A stretch of DNA of 64,000 bases from Parastagonospora avenae f. sp. tritici 18332-5 (lineage: Eukaryota; Ascomycota; Dothideomycetes; Pleosporales; Phaeosphaeriaceae). The stretch is taken from NCBI GenBank assembly GCA_022559985.1, contig JAFJTR010000062.1, positions 1 through 64,000 on the forward strand, read 5' to 3'. Under the pieces are notes generated by a model that saw only the letters and a list, made by a program, of their open reading frames with translations, ran no database searches and was not told the DNA's origin. Made by a program: the position numbers and the translations under genes. This document shows positions 55,253 to 64,000 of the stretch, in pieces (the stretch's first letter is position 1; each line of letters opens with the position of its first letter).

Positions 55253-56545
55253 GATGGGATGCCTTTAAGAATTAGGGACCGCAGACAATTATGAAAAGCA
55301 TCAGTGCTCAATACATATATATCCTAATGTTGCCACGGCCGAGTAGCTTGGTTCGCACTACAGAATTTGCTTAGCGATGCAAGGCTGAAAAGCAGGGAGT
55401 AGTAAAATATGAAGGACCAGCGAAGTAGAAAGTCAGTTCTTCACAGGCAAGGCAAGCGATGGGACGCAACCCGATTTATGCCTCTATCAGCGAGGCTGAT
55501 GCCCGCGGTGGCTTCGGTCGACTCGCTCTAGAAGTGGAAACCAGCCCCAGCAGCAACACTACAAATGGATTAAGGAGGTGCTGTGAGGGCCAAATTGATT
55601 CATTGGTGGCTGCCATACGGGCAGTGGAACCAGTGGTGTTGATTGTGGCTGCATGAGCTGAGCTTTCGCCAAGCATCTTACCGAGCAGCCTGATGAACAA
55701 TTGGGAAGTGAACATACGATTGTCCATATCATATTAACAAATTGAATGATGGAAAGGAACCATCGTAGCTGGTGTCACGTCGCTGAGGCAGCATGCTGAG
55801 CTGTCCAGTGAGCCCTTGTGGCCGTGGTACAAGTAGTTGACGCTTGCCACGTTTTGAAAAGCGATTTCCGGACCCGAGGTGCGGCATTGGTCGCGCATCT
55901 AGTAGTCTACAGGTTATTGCATCGGAGCCTTAAGGTTGGCAGCCTATGCGTTTTCGACATTTGAGGCGAAGTAGACGTCTCCGCTTGCTTGCGGCCATGT
56001 CTAACTGGAGGCTGGAGAGTTCCGCAACCACAGATTTAGTATCCCGTATAGCCCTTCACGAGCAAGGCAATATTCTACTCGATCGTATCTGCCCGTTCAA
56101 ATGGGGCGCAAAGTTAAGCGCAATTCGGCCTGTCGTTAGGGTTCGAGTGTTTGGGTGATCTGTTGCCACTCTTATCGCTCACAAATGTTACTTTGTACTC
56201 CAGTTCTAGATCAAGCACCGTTTTGTGATACCTGGTTTTCGAATTCGTCGTATATGCGAACAGACGATGCAGCGAAGATGAGGTTGATGAGCGGGAGATC
56301 TGCGGGCGGCGGCCCGTGCGTCGTTCGCAGTCGCCTCCAGCGCCGGCGTCTGCAGCGTCTTTCGGCCATAAGATGATGTCAGTTGTTGAGATAAGTGTTC
56401 ACGCATCGCATGGCATTCCTCGTCTAGGGAGTTTGAAGCGACGGAGTCATGAGCTGCTCATAGATGAGTCAAAGGCGGCTTCGCCTACAAATTCCTCCGA
56501 GAGAACTGCTTGTCGCAAGCCCAGCGCAACGGACCGACCTCCAAG
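55253..56545. other. Intergenic, about 1.3 kb
   Basis: Divergent promoters of the membrane protein (minus) and the GNAT gene (plus). Overlapping frames at 55459-55727 on both strands have no family and are not supported. Nothing else is seen. Confidence 0.5.
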
Positions 56546-57100
56546 ATGGACCAGAAAACATGGGAATGGGAGCGCACCGTGGACTCGCAGAAGTTCCTCG
56601 TCTCTAATGCGCGAGAGCTGATGCCACACTCATTTGTTCAGGAAGCCTTCGGAACGAAGGCCATGTTCTGGACGGATCCGTTCTCCGACGAAGCTACACG
56701 CGCAATGCTCGACAACTCCCTAACGCTCGGAGTCTACAAACTCTCGGATTCCGGCCAGAGGGAGCCCATTGGCATGGCAAGAATGATTACTGATTACACG
56801 ACGATCGCCTTTCTGACCGATGTCTACATTGCGGACGCCTATCGAGGCTTCGGACTGGGCAAATGGATGGTCCACTGCTGTCGAGAGGTGGTGATGGAGA
56901 TGAAGAATTTGCGCTTCATGATATTGTTCACGGGCGAGAAGAGTCTGCAGAAATTCTACAGCGACCAACTCGGCATGGAAATAGTGAGCAGTGGGCCCGA
57001 GTCTTCATTGACGTGCATGCGCGCCCGGAGCAAAAACCTCGCCGACGCGGCGGCCGCTTCGCAGCGGACTACTGACGGACCGAGCACTACGCAATCATAG
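56546..57100 (+). CDS. GNAT-family N-acetyltransferase, 184 aa
   Basis: A single exon starts MDQKTWEWERTVDSQKFLVS. The acetyl-CoA-binding motif A is clear: AFLTDVYIADAYRGFGLGKW (~residues 93-112), with the RGxGxGK-like phosphate loop. It follows a beta strand (GMARMITDYTTIAFLTDV), and motif B-type residues follow (FMILFTGEKSLQKFYSDQLG). This is a minimal single-domain GNAT; the substrate cannot be told from sequence. Similar small fungal GNATs acetylate amino groups of small molecules or proteins. The last 25 residues are Ala/Ser/Thr-rich and probably disordered. Confidence 0.85.
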   Translation: MDQKTWEWERTVDSQKFLVSNARELMPHSFVQEAFGTKAMFWTDPFSDEATRAMLDNSLTLGVYKLSDSGQREPIGMARMITDYTTIAFLTDVYIADAYRGFGLGKWMVHCCREVVMEMKNLRFMILFTGEKSLQKFYSDQLGMEIVSSGPESSLTCMRARSKNLADAAAASQRTTDGPSTTQS

Positions 57101-57664
57101 TGCCTGCGGGTCAGACGGGGAATGCTGGTGGACTATGTCTCGAGATCTGAAGGTTTGGTGCACGGCAACGTGGTTTGATGGTTGGGCGCGATGATGATGG
57201 ACTTCGTTCGCTGAACCGGGCTTAGCGGTGGGCTTTTTTGTCTTGGAGGGGTATCTTGCAGGAGCTAGCGGCGATGAGACCATTCTTTATCAACCAACAA
57301 GTGCAAGGGTCTGCAACAACCGCCAGAAGTTGGGAACGGTGCCGGCCTAGATTGCGCTCAGACTCGGCAGTCTGCGGTCGCGTCATGAAAGCATTAATGG
57401 GATTCGGGACGCCTTGTTCATGTTCAAGGGTCCTTCAGTTGTCATTCGTCTCTTGTCATTCGCTTTGGCGATTTAGTTGGCAGCCCGCGTCGTCGATATC
57501 CAAGTCTTGCGCCCTTGAATTGGAATCCTGTCTCCGATCTATTCCGACAAGTGCTAGGCCCCAGGAAGTGTAGAGTCGCTGTCATAGATTGCGGGCTTCT
57601 TGATATATTCCATCTGGTTCAGTCCCTGAATCGTTCTTGTAGGACCCTGATCGTTATTGACAAC
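57101..57664. other. Intergenic
   Basis: 3' flank of the GNAT gene and promoter of the SIS-domain gene. No supported feature is seen. Confidence 0.55.
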
Positions 57665-58551
57665 ATGGCCGACACGGTGCAAACCTCCAAATTGGCTACT
57701 CCGGCGAGCTCGACTTGCCAGAAGCGCAAGCGCGCCGAGTTCGATGCACAACCGCTCACTCCCCCCCTCACAGCATCCGATCCCGAAGGAACGCGTCTTG
57801 TGTCGCGCGGGGTCAATGTTCTCTCCACAGCCGCAGCCGCGCTTTCGCAAGTCACACTCCTGTACGAATCCGATTCGGTAGCACAGGACGGATTGCTACG
57901 AAGCGTACAGACCGTTACAGGCGCAGTTGAGGCCGGAGGAAAGCTCCTAATATGCGGTGTGGGCAAAAGCGGCCTGGTGGGGCGGAAGATGGTAGCGACA
58001 ATGAAGAGCCTGGGCATCGCGTGTAGCTTCATGCATGCTGCTGAGGCACTGCACGGCGACTTGGGCGATATCCGCAAGGTATGTAAACAGTTTCTCTGGC
58101 TGTATTTGAGACGGTCGCTGACAAACGCCAGAATGATGTGATTCTCTTCATCTCGTATTCCGGCAAGACGGCCGAACTCCTCGCTCTTCTCCCTCACATT
58201 CCCACGCATACGCCGGTAGTAGCCATAACTTCGCACAAGCGCGCAGAGGATTGCCCGCTCCTTCAAGCGCATCCTAATACTGTTCTGTTGCCTGCGCCAA
58301 TCCACGAGCTCGAGGAGGTGAGCTTTGGAGTGTGCGCGCCGACGACTTCGACGACCGTTACCATCGCCGTCGGCGACATGCTCGCGCTCACCGTGGCGGA
58401 GGCTCTATATGAGAACGAGGCTGAAGGTATGAAAGACGTCTTCCGGCGGAATCATCCAGGTGGTGCAATTGGAGCAAAGGCGAGGAAGATTGAGGCTACT
58501 GTAGACTCCGAAGTGGAGTCGGACGGATTGGCTACACCTCCAGGATTATGA
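57665..58551 (+). CDS. SIS-domain sugar-phosphate isomerase-like protein (KpsF/GutQ type)
   Basis: Two exons (57665-58078, 58132-58551) with a 53-nt phase-0 intron give 277 aa. After a ~40-residue disordered start with a basic KRKRAE patch, one SIS domain follows: LLICGVGKSGLVGRKM (~96-111), then ISYSGKTAELLALL and the family signature RRNHPGGAIG near the end. Bacterial KdsD/KpsF arabinose-5-phosphate isomerases also carry two CBS domains, which are absent here. The KpsF-type signature predicts aldose-ketose isomerisation of a phosphosugar, but the substrate in fungi is not established. The intron falls between the two halves of the SIS fold. Confidence 0.85.
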
Positions 58552-59851
58552 CGAGAACAGTGGCAGTGAAGGTGTGCTTTTACAAGACCACGATTTGCAG
58601 AGGGCTGAAGTGTGAGCGATTTTCGGTTGAAGCGGGATTTTTGGACGGCCAAGCGCTGGTCGTCGATAGAGGCGTGCGCGTCTGTGAGCGCAATGGTTCA
58701 ACAGTCACAAAATACGAGCGACATGCTGGACGATAGTAGTAAGACAAGTCATGCGGCATCTCATAGCTTGCTAGAATGAAGTTCTTACCGCAAGGCCCGT
58801 GTGCTCGTTCTTCGCGGAAGGCGCGGTGCAGCTCAGCGCTCCTTCCTCGTTCCTAACTATTCCTAACCACTAAGTCTCAATTTTTCTAGATGGACGGCTC
58901 CTCTGCGATGGTCCAAACGAAATTCACGACACAGCTCTTGTAATACTTCTTCAATCAACGCCGCCACCAGTTATGTAGGATATCGATGCATACCAAGTCA
59001 CCTACCCGTCAAAGCGTCTTGCGATGGCATGACTGAGTTACCAGGCTATTGGAAGACACGAACGAAGGCATGCGCAGGCCGAAGACACACGCAATCTTAG
59101 TAGCAACTTGAGGGCGTCGTTTGCAAAAGACCGGAAGAACGGTGAGCGCACATTACCAAACAATGTCAGGGCATATCCCAGCAACAGTAGTTCGTGGTCC
59201 AAGTACCGTGCCAGAAAGAAGATGACTCGATCTTTCCGTCAATCTGAGCTGCAATCAGATACACAAGGTCCATGTGTGAGCGCAAAGAACTAGTGGTGAA
59301 GCTGAAAAAACTGGAGAACTGCGACAACCGACTGCATACTCTGATGGCCAACGTGACGAGGTGCATTACAATTACTGCCGAAGAGCCATATTCTATTCTC
59401 TGTTCTCAGGATCGATGAGAAGGCATAGATAGAATGAAACCCGATTATCATCTATGATAAAATGTAACCAGAGGCACTCGACAGCCTGAAGGTATACATA
59501 CCTGGGCAGCATTGCTCAGCCTTGAATCAGAAGGCCAGACCCTATTTACACATATTCGGGCATAGGAGAAGATGTTGTTTGTATTATAGTGAACAGGGTA
59601 GAGTACATCTGAGCGCGTGAAGTGATGTAAACAACAGTATGATACATGATGTTATTATCTCGGACTTTACTCGGTCCCGATGCTAAAATCCCTCCAGCCC
59701 CGCACTGTGAAACTTTTCTTTCATGAACCCCCCTCCACGCAGCCCCTCCACGTCAGGCCCTCCGGTCAACAATCTTTTGACCACGTCTCCCATCGTCAAA
59801 GGGTTTTACTATGATAATAATGCGTTTTATGGAGTTTTGCTTCATCAACTC
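58552..59851. other. Intergenic, about 1.3 kb
   Basis: 3' flank of the SIS gene and upstream flank of tRNA-Gln. Two short opposed frames near 59108-59366 have no features. Confidence 0.5.
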
Positions 59852-59988
59852 GGTTTTGTAGTGTAAGAATTTCTCCACACTATTCTAGCTTGCCCCCGCT
59901 AATCACCTTATAGGTAGCGGTTATCACTCCGGATTCTGATCAACATCAGTGTCTTCCGGCAACCCCGGTTCGATTCCGGGCAAGACCT
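59852..59988 (+). tRNA. tRNA-Gln (anticodon CTG) with two introns, one of spliceosomal type in the D-arm
   Basis: After removing two inserts, a standard cloverleaf remains: acceptor GGTTTTG with CAAGACC, D-arm GTGTAGCGGTTATCAC, anticodon stem CCGGA with TCCGG, loop TT-CTG-AT, T-arm CCCGG-TTCGATT-CCGGG and discriminator T. It closely resembles known fungal tRNA-Gln. Insert 2 (59940-59953, 14 nt) sits after position 37, the normal tRNA intron site. Insert 1 (59863-59913, 51 nt) lies in the D-arm after position 11. It starts GTAAGA, has GCTAAT 10-15 nt before its end and ends TATAG, matching fungal spliceosomal introns in sequence and length. It splits the A-box. A GTA flank on both sides makes the breakpoint ambiguous by up to 3 nt. 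Confidence 0.85.
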
Positions 59989-59990
59989 TG

Positions 59991-59996
59991 TTTTTT
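59991..59996 (+). terminator. RNA polymerase III terminator of tRNA-Gln
   Basis: Six T residues begin two bases after the discriminator base, a normal Pol III stop. It supports the gene having been a Pol III unit. Confidence 0.75.
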
Positions 59997-60234
59997 GTTC
60001 TTGTGCTCTTCTCTATCAGGAACCATGGTCGGTCTCCATGGAGTGCCACAATACCTTATTCTTTTAACCCTTTGCTTCATGAGGTTAATGATAGATGCAG
60101 AGCAACACAGAGATCAGGCATGATATCTTATTTTGGCATGTTGATGTAAGGAAATGTGGCGTGGAGGTACAACGAACATTCAGCACGACACGTGTGAAGG
60201 TGATATACACATTTATTCCCTCACATTCATTCTT

Positions 60235-61157
60235 CTACGCCTTCCCACTACTTCCACAGATATCCATCCACCGCTCCGTCTCCTTCTGAATAACCTTCAT
60301 CTGCTCATCAATAAGTTTCGGCACGCCCCAGCTCGCCGCGTTCTCCCTCAACACCTGGTTTCCCACTTCTAATAATAGCTTGTTGACATTCAACTTCACC
60401 GCGCCAGCTTCTATACACTTGCGCATGACCTCTGGCGGAAAGTCATTCGTTCCGTGTAGCGCAACATGTACGCGCTTGTTGATCTGCGTGTTAATCGCGT
60501 CCAGGCGATCGAAGTGAATTTGTCCCTCCTTGGGTCCCGCGGGGCCGTAATCGCCATGCACATTTCCAATACTCGGCGCGAGTATGTCGACACCAGCAGC
60601 GAGGAAGTTGTCCACGTCTTCGGGGCTGGTGAATAATGCTTCTAAGCCTTCTGTATCCGCGATTCCGTCCTCCCCACCTTCGATGCGCCCGCTCTCAGCT
60701 TCTACAGCGATGCCCCGCGCATGGCATTCTTGTGTCAGGGTTTTGGTCTTCTCGAGGTTCTCGGCTTCGGAGTAGTGCGACATATCGACCATGACGCTGT
60801 CGACGGGAAGGGTAGCGATTATCTCGCGAATGTGCTCTACATTTTGCGCGTGGTCGATGTGTAATGATAGCGGGGCAAACGAGGTTTTGACGGCGTGTGC
60901 GGCGGCGTGGGCGAGGAGGGGGACTTGTTTGAGCGTGGAGGGAAAGAGTTGAATTATCAGCGGTGAGCGGCGGGATTCTGCAGCGGCCACGAGGGCAGTG
61001 AGCTGTTCGACGTTGTAGCTGTATGGGTGTTAGAGGTCTGGGTATCGCTGTAGGTTTTGGGGATTCTGCCGTACGCGATGGCAGCCATTACGCCGTATTT
61101 GCCAGCTGCAGCGGCATTGAGGATCTTCACCGTGCGGTTGTTCTGAAGGGACGACAT
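60235..61157 (-). CDS. Class II (zinc) ketose-bisphosphate aldolase
   Basis: Two exons (61157-61075, 61018-60235) with a 56-nt intron give 288 aa. Exon 1 encodes MSSLQNNRTVKILNAAAAGK, the N-terminal strand of this TIM-barrel family. Metal-binding residues are visible: His84 (LHIDHAQ), His182 (GNVHGDYGP) and His216 (VALHGTND). The acidic helix VMVDMSHYSEAENLEKTK and the phosphate-binding VKLNVNK complete the signature. The family cleaves fructose- or tagatose-1,6-bisphosphate; the exact sugar cannot be told. It is not the main yeast-type FBA1, which is longer. Fungal paralogues of this short type may serve sugar-alcohol or galactose breakdown. Confidence 0.9.
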
Positions 61158-61850
61158 GTTTGGAGTACGAAGTCGAGCACGAAGGACTACAAGTCTATAA
61201 CGCTGAGTTACGTTCTCAAAAGAATCAGAAGGTAGATACAGCTTGCATAGCAACCTCTCGGAACCAGCTCGGAACTGAAGCACGCTCGCTGCGAGCGGAG
61301 ATGCTGCGGCCTCTACGAGCAGCGATTGGGCATCGTATCGAGCCGGCAAACATCTTCTGACCAGGCCGTTTTCTCCATTGCCTGGTGTTCTCCCGCTCCC
61401 GCTGCAACATGGTCTTGAGCATGGGATGGGAAAGTGCCCCGTAACGAGGCATGTGCCAGGAAGCGAATCGAGGGATCAGCGACTGCACGTCACGCCCCCA
61501 CCGGAGCGTACCCCGCTTCATCCCCAGATGGGGAGAGCCCGCAGCCGGTATTTCTCGGTTTGACTCGCTATCGACCATTATCGACTTCGGTAATTGTTTT
61601 CACGATTCGTGCAACGGGCGTGCCATCGTCCTGGCTCGCAACGTTGGGCATCGCTTCCTCAGAGCCGCTCGATCCGGGCTCTCGGGTGGACGTTGAAGCT
61701 TCTGGGGATGCACTAGAAGCGGGTTCGGGAACAGATATGGCTAGTATAGGAATATGGTGAGTCTCATGGCAGAGGTGGGGATGTGGAAGGAGCATGGCAA
61801 CGAGACGAAGGTCAACGAGGGCGTGAATTAGCGATGACAGAGGTTTTCAT
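61158..61850. other. Intergenic
   Basis: Promoter of the aldolase (minus) and 3' flank of the Zn2Cys6 gene (minus). Overlapping frames of 60-117 codons on both strands have no features. Confidence 0.5.
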
Positions 61851-63803
61851 TCATGACTCTGCTCGCCAGTATTTGGCAAGATCATTTAGTAATGTCTTTG
61901 GTGGAAACTTAGTAACATCGAGAGTGCTCTCGAGCAATTGGTATATGGCGGATTGCTTTACAGGGTTTTGTACACAAAGGCCAGCTACAGTATGTTTAGC
62001 GACTTTATTAGTATCATAGAGGCATTTCTTACCTGCATAGAGGGCCTGGAAGTTGACGAACGCACTCGGCAAGTCTTTGCCTTGGTGCATCATCGCGATA
62101 CCGCATATTGTCTCCACACTTTCGTCTAGGAAGCGCTGCCTAACGCGGAAGTCATCCATGCCTCCCATAGACGGCTGATTGATCAACACTATGATCCTTG
62201 CGAAGTGGAAAGTCTGTATTGCCGCAGCATATGACGGAGGATGAATCCATATGGGTGCAAACAAGCCACCCGTTTCTGGAAGTGGGACTTTGTATATAGG
62301 TTGGAAGGATGACGGCAAAATGCGCTGCCAATCTTCCAGCGCCTGTAGGAGCTTCACACCCTGATCAATACGAGTGTTGATGTCGTATTTCTTCTCATTT
62401 GCAGCAAAGTCGACACATCTGCCACAAATGTACACAACCCGCAAGCAAAGCTCTTCGGGACTTAGATCCATCAGGCGCCGAGTGGGACGCCAAATCGTCA
62501 ACACGCGCCGCCCTTCGCGGAATGCAACCCATATATCCTGACGTATCCACTGCCACCAAGCGGCTCGTCGAAGCCCGTCGGGCGTCTCTCCATTGTTGTT
62601 CTGGGCTCTCTGAATCCAGAAAATACCCCTCAGGTGTCGTTCCCAAGCCCCAGAGCTGTACTCTCCTTCGGCATCAAACATTTCATAAGTACTGATGAGC
62701 AATGCAGTCGCTATGATCTCCCTAGACTTGGAGTAAGAGGGGTATAAGAGGTTCTGTGAAAGATAGTGCAGACACTCGTAGTAGTATTGCGTGGCGACTT
62801 GTAGATGTGGATTTGGATGAGTGGTAGGTGCCGTGGCATCCGGTCCTGGTGGTTGAGCAAACATGTTGGGTTGGTGTTGCTGCGGCACTGCAAGGAGCGC
62901 TTGGTGCCGAGCTGCCACTGCGAGAAGTGCCTTTAAGACACCCGCATTGTGGACCGCCAGTCGAGGCACAGTGGTCGAAAACTGTTTGGTCGGGTCACTG
63001 AGGTCTAGTATGGGACCTATCACACTGACAAAATGATGGAAAAGATGGAGTTCGCCATCTACCAGTGGAATAATGTCAGGTGTATTCCATTGCTCGTGTA
63101 ATGCTGGCACGGCTTCCCGACTCGGCCCAGGCGACTGAATGCTAAGACCAACAATCTCTGCTTCTGGGACAGGACTTTGTCGCCTGGACAGCACAGCTCT
63201 ATCAAGTTCCAAATTGAGATTGTACTTGTCAATGTTGTTGATGGCATCTTCTGCTAGCAGATCGTACCATTCCAATGGCGCCGAGTTTGGTGACGGCATG
63301 CCTTGAATGGTCGTCAACGGCGAGTCAAACATCAACTCGGGAGAGTTTGTGAACAGCTGAGGGTCGAGATCTCCTGCATGGGAACTCGCTGCAAAGGACG
63401 TTTTGGTGGTAGCTGGGGACACGGCAGCCAGCGCGGGGCTCTCTGCTGTGACCGACGGTGTCGACTGGGTCGCTGGTTCCGAAACATTGTTGGCCAAAGG
63501 TGAGGTTGGCTCGCCGGGAGGGGCATATACACATTCTCTGTCCGACTTTGTGCAAGTCACACAGCGTGGACGAAGTTCGTCACATTTCACGCGTCTTTTG
63601 CGACATGTCAGACTAGCATGGTCAGTTTTGGACAAAATGCATGGGATACTTGGTTGGGGTCGCAGGCTGACGCAATGCCTGCCGTTCGCACTGTGGAGAA
63701 GAATGCGGAGGGGTACCTACCAGCCAGTTGTGGTGCGCAGGCCTCTCGCACGTGAAGGACGCGGTTTCCGGGGCTTGTGAACACCTGTTGCTGAGACTGG
63801 CAT
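61851..63803 (-). CDS. Zn2Cys6 transcription factor with fungal-specific domain
   Basis: Three exons (63803-63721, 63612-62033, 61984-61851) give 598 aa. Exon 1 (MPVSATGVHKPRKPRPSRAR) is basic and supplies the first half of the codon for the first zinc Cys. After splicing the cluster is complete: C28-x2-C31-x6-C38-x6-C45-x2-C48-x6-C55 (GCLTCRKRRVKC; RPRCVTCTKSDREC). Without exon 1 the first Cys is lost and a false start at 63635 appears. The middle and C-terminus match the fungal transcription factor MHD region (LFHHFVSVIGPILDL, GVLKALLAVAARHQ, ATALLISTYEMFDAEG, WWQWIRQDIWVAFREGR). The last intron (48 nt) is in frame and easily missed. Target genes are unknown; the adjacent aldolase gene is only a positional candidate. 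Confidence 0.9.
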
Positions 63804-64000
63804 CACCAAGAGCACTTCGCATGCTGCGGTGGGTTCGCTTCGCTACGGGGACGCGTCTTCGTGTCGGGGGTTGCTGGAAGATTGTGGGGTTGAGCGCTTC
63901 AAGGTCCGCGGCTGTTCAGCGGCTTTGCACTGGGACTCAGCCAACACGTGATTGCGAAGCGCTGGATGTTCGTTTCTGCAATGGCGCAAAGTTTGTGGCT
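63804..64000. other. Upstream of the Zn2Cys6 gene to window end
   Basis: Presumed promoter of the minus-strand regulator. Nothing else is visible before the window edge. Confidence 0.5.

Noticed and set aside
55459..55727. Opposed small frames upstream of the GNAT gene
   Set aside because: They overlap each other on both strands and have no family or splice support.
59852..59988. Reading the tRNA-Gln as an ordinary tRNA with a long variable or D loop
   Set aside because: The D-arm closes perfectly only after the exact GT..AG removal, and the rest matches tRNA-Gln closely. A plain long loop does not explain the splice signals.
1..64000. CRISPR arrays, bacterial operons, prophages
   Set aside because: The gene structure is eukaryotic throughout and no spaced short repeats are present.

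Overview
This window is nuclear DNA of a filamentous ascomycete, most likely a dothideomycete and probably of the Pleosporales. The evidence is the gene content (fungal URI/Bud27 with a DUF3835-like tail, RRD1, HBS1, TFB3, a SAT4-type rhodopsin-domain protein, a Zn2Cys6 regulator), the very short introns (mostly 46-60 nt, GT..AG, with CTAAC/CTGAC-like branch points), roughly 50 % GC, and small secreted cysteine-rich proteins. The species is an inference. Exon boundaries come from reading splice sites, and every multi-exon model was checked to keep frame.

Layout. 1-0.34 kb is the 3' end of an LTR retrotransposon with a complete 255-bp LTR. 0.7-23.4 kb is a compact housekeeping block: an ataxin-10/CTR86-like gene carrying an HMG-box-like insert, URI1, TFB3, a four-helix membrane protein, a flavin oxidoreductase, a Pro/Ala-rich protein, HBS1, RRD1, a C3H/SANT protein and a SAP-domain protein with a C-terminal anchor. 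23.4-29.4 kb is a gene-sparse island with two unrelated 8-cysteine small secreted proteins and a Ser/Tyr/Gly-rich protein. 29.7-46.9 kb holds a tRNA-Asn, a rhodopsin-like receptor, a Gln-rich gene broken by four in-frame stops, TIM17, a dynamin-type GTPase, a PAQR receptor and two unrecognised nuclear-type proteins. 48.1-53.7 kb is a same-strand array of four diverged members of one LPxELRD-motif family, one of them frameshifted. 54-64 kb carries a polytopic membrane protein with a probable C-terminal frameshift, a GNAT acetyltransferase, a SIS-domain sugar-phosphate isomerase-like protein, a tRNA-Gln gene, a class II aldolase and a Zn2Cys6 transcription factor.

Working links between genes are few, as usual in fungi. 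TFB3 (TFIIH) and URI1 (RNA polymerase assembly) share a divergent promoter. HBS1 acts in ribosome rescue. RRD1 and the C3H/SANT gene also share a divergent promoter.

The most striking observation is the tRNA-Gln(CUG) gene at 59852-59988. It has the canonical intron after position 37 and also a 51-nt insert in the D-arm. That insert has the donor, branch point and acceptor of a fungal spliceosomal intron, and removing it restores a normal tRNA-Gln. Other leads are the Gln-to-stop pattern in the decayed gene (32.7-34.3 kb), the LPxELRD family array and the effector-like secreted proteins.
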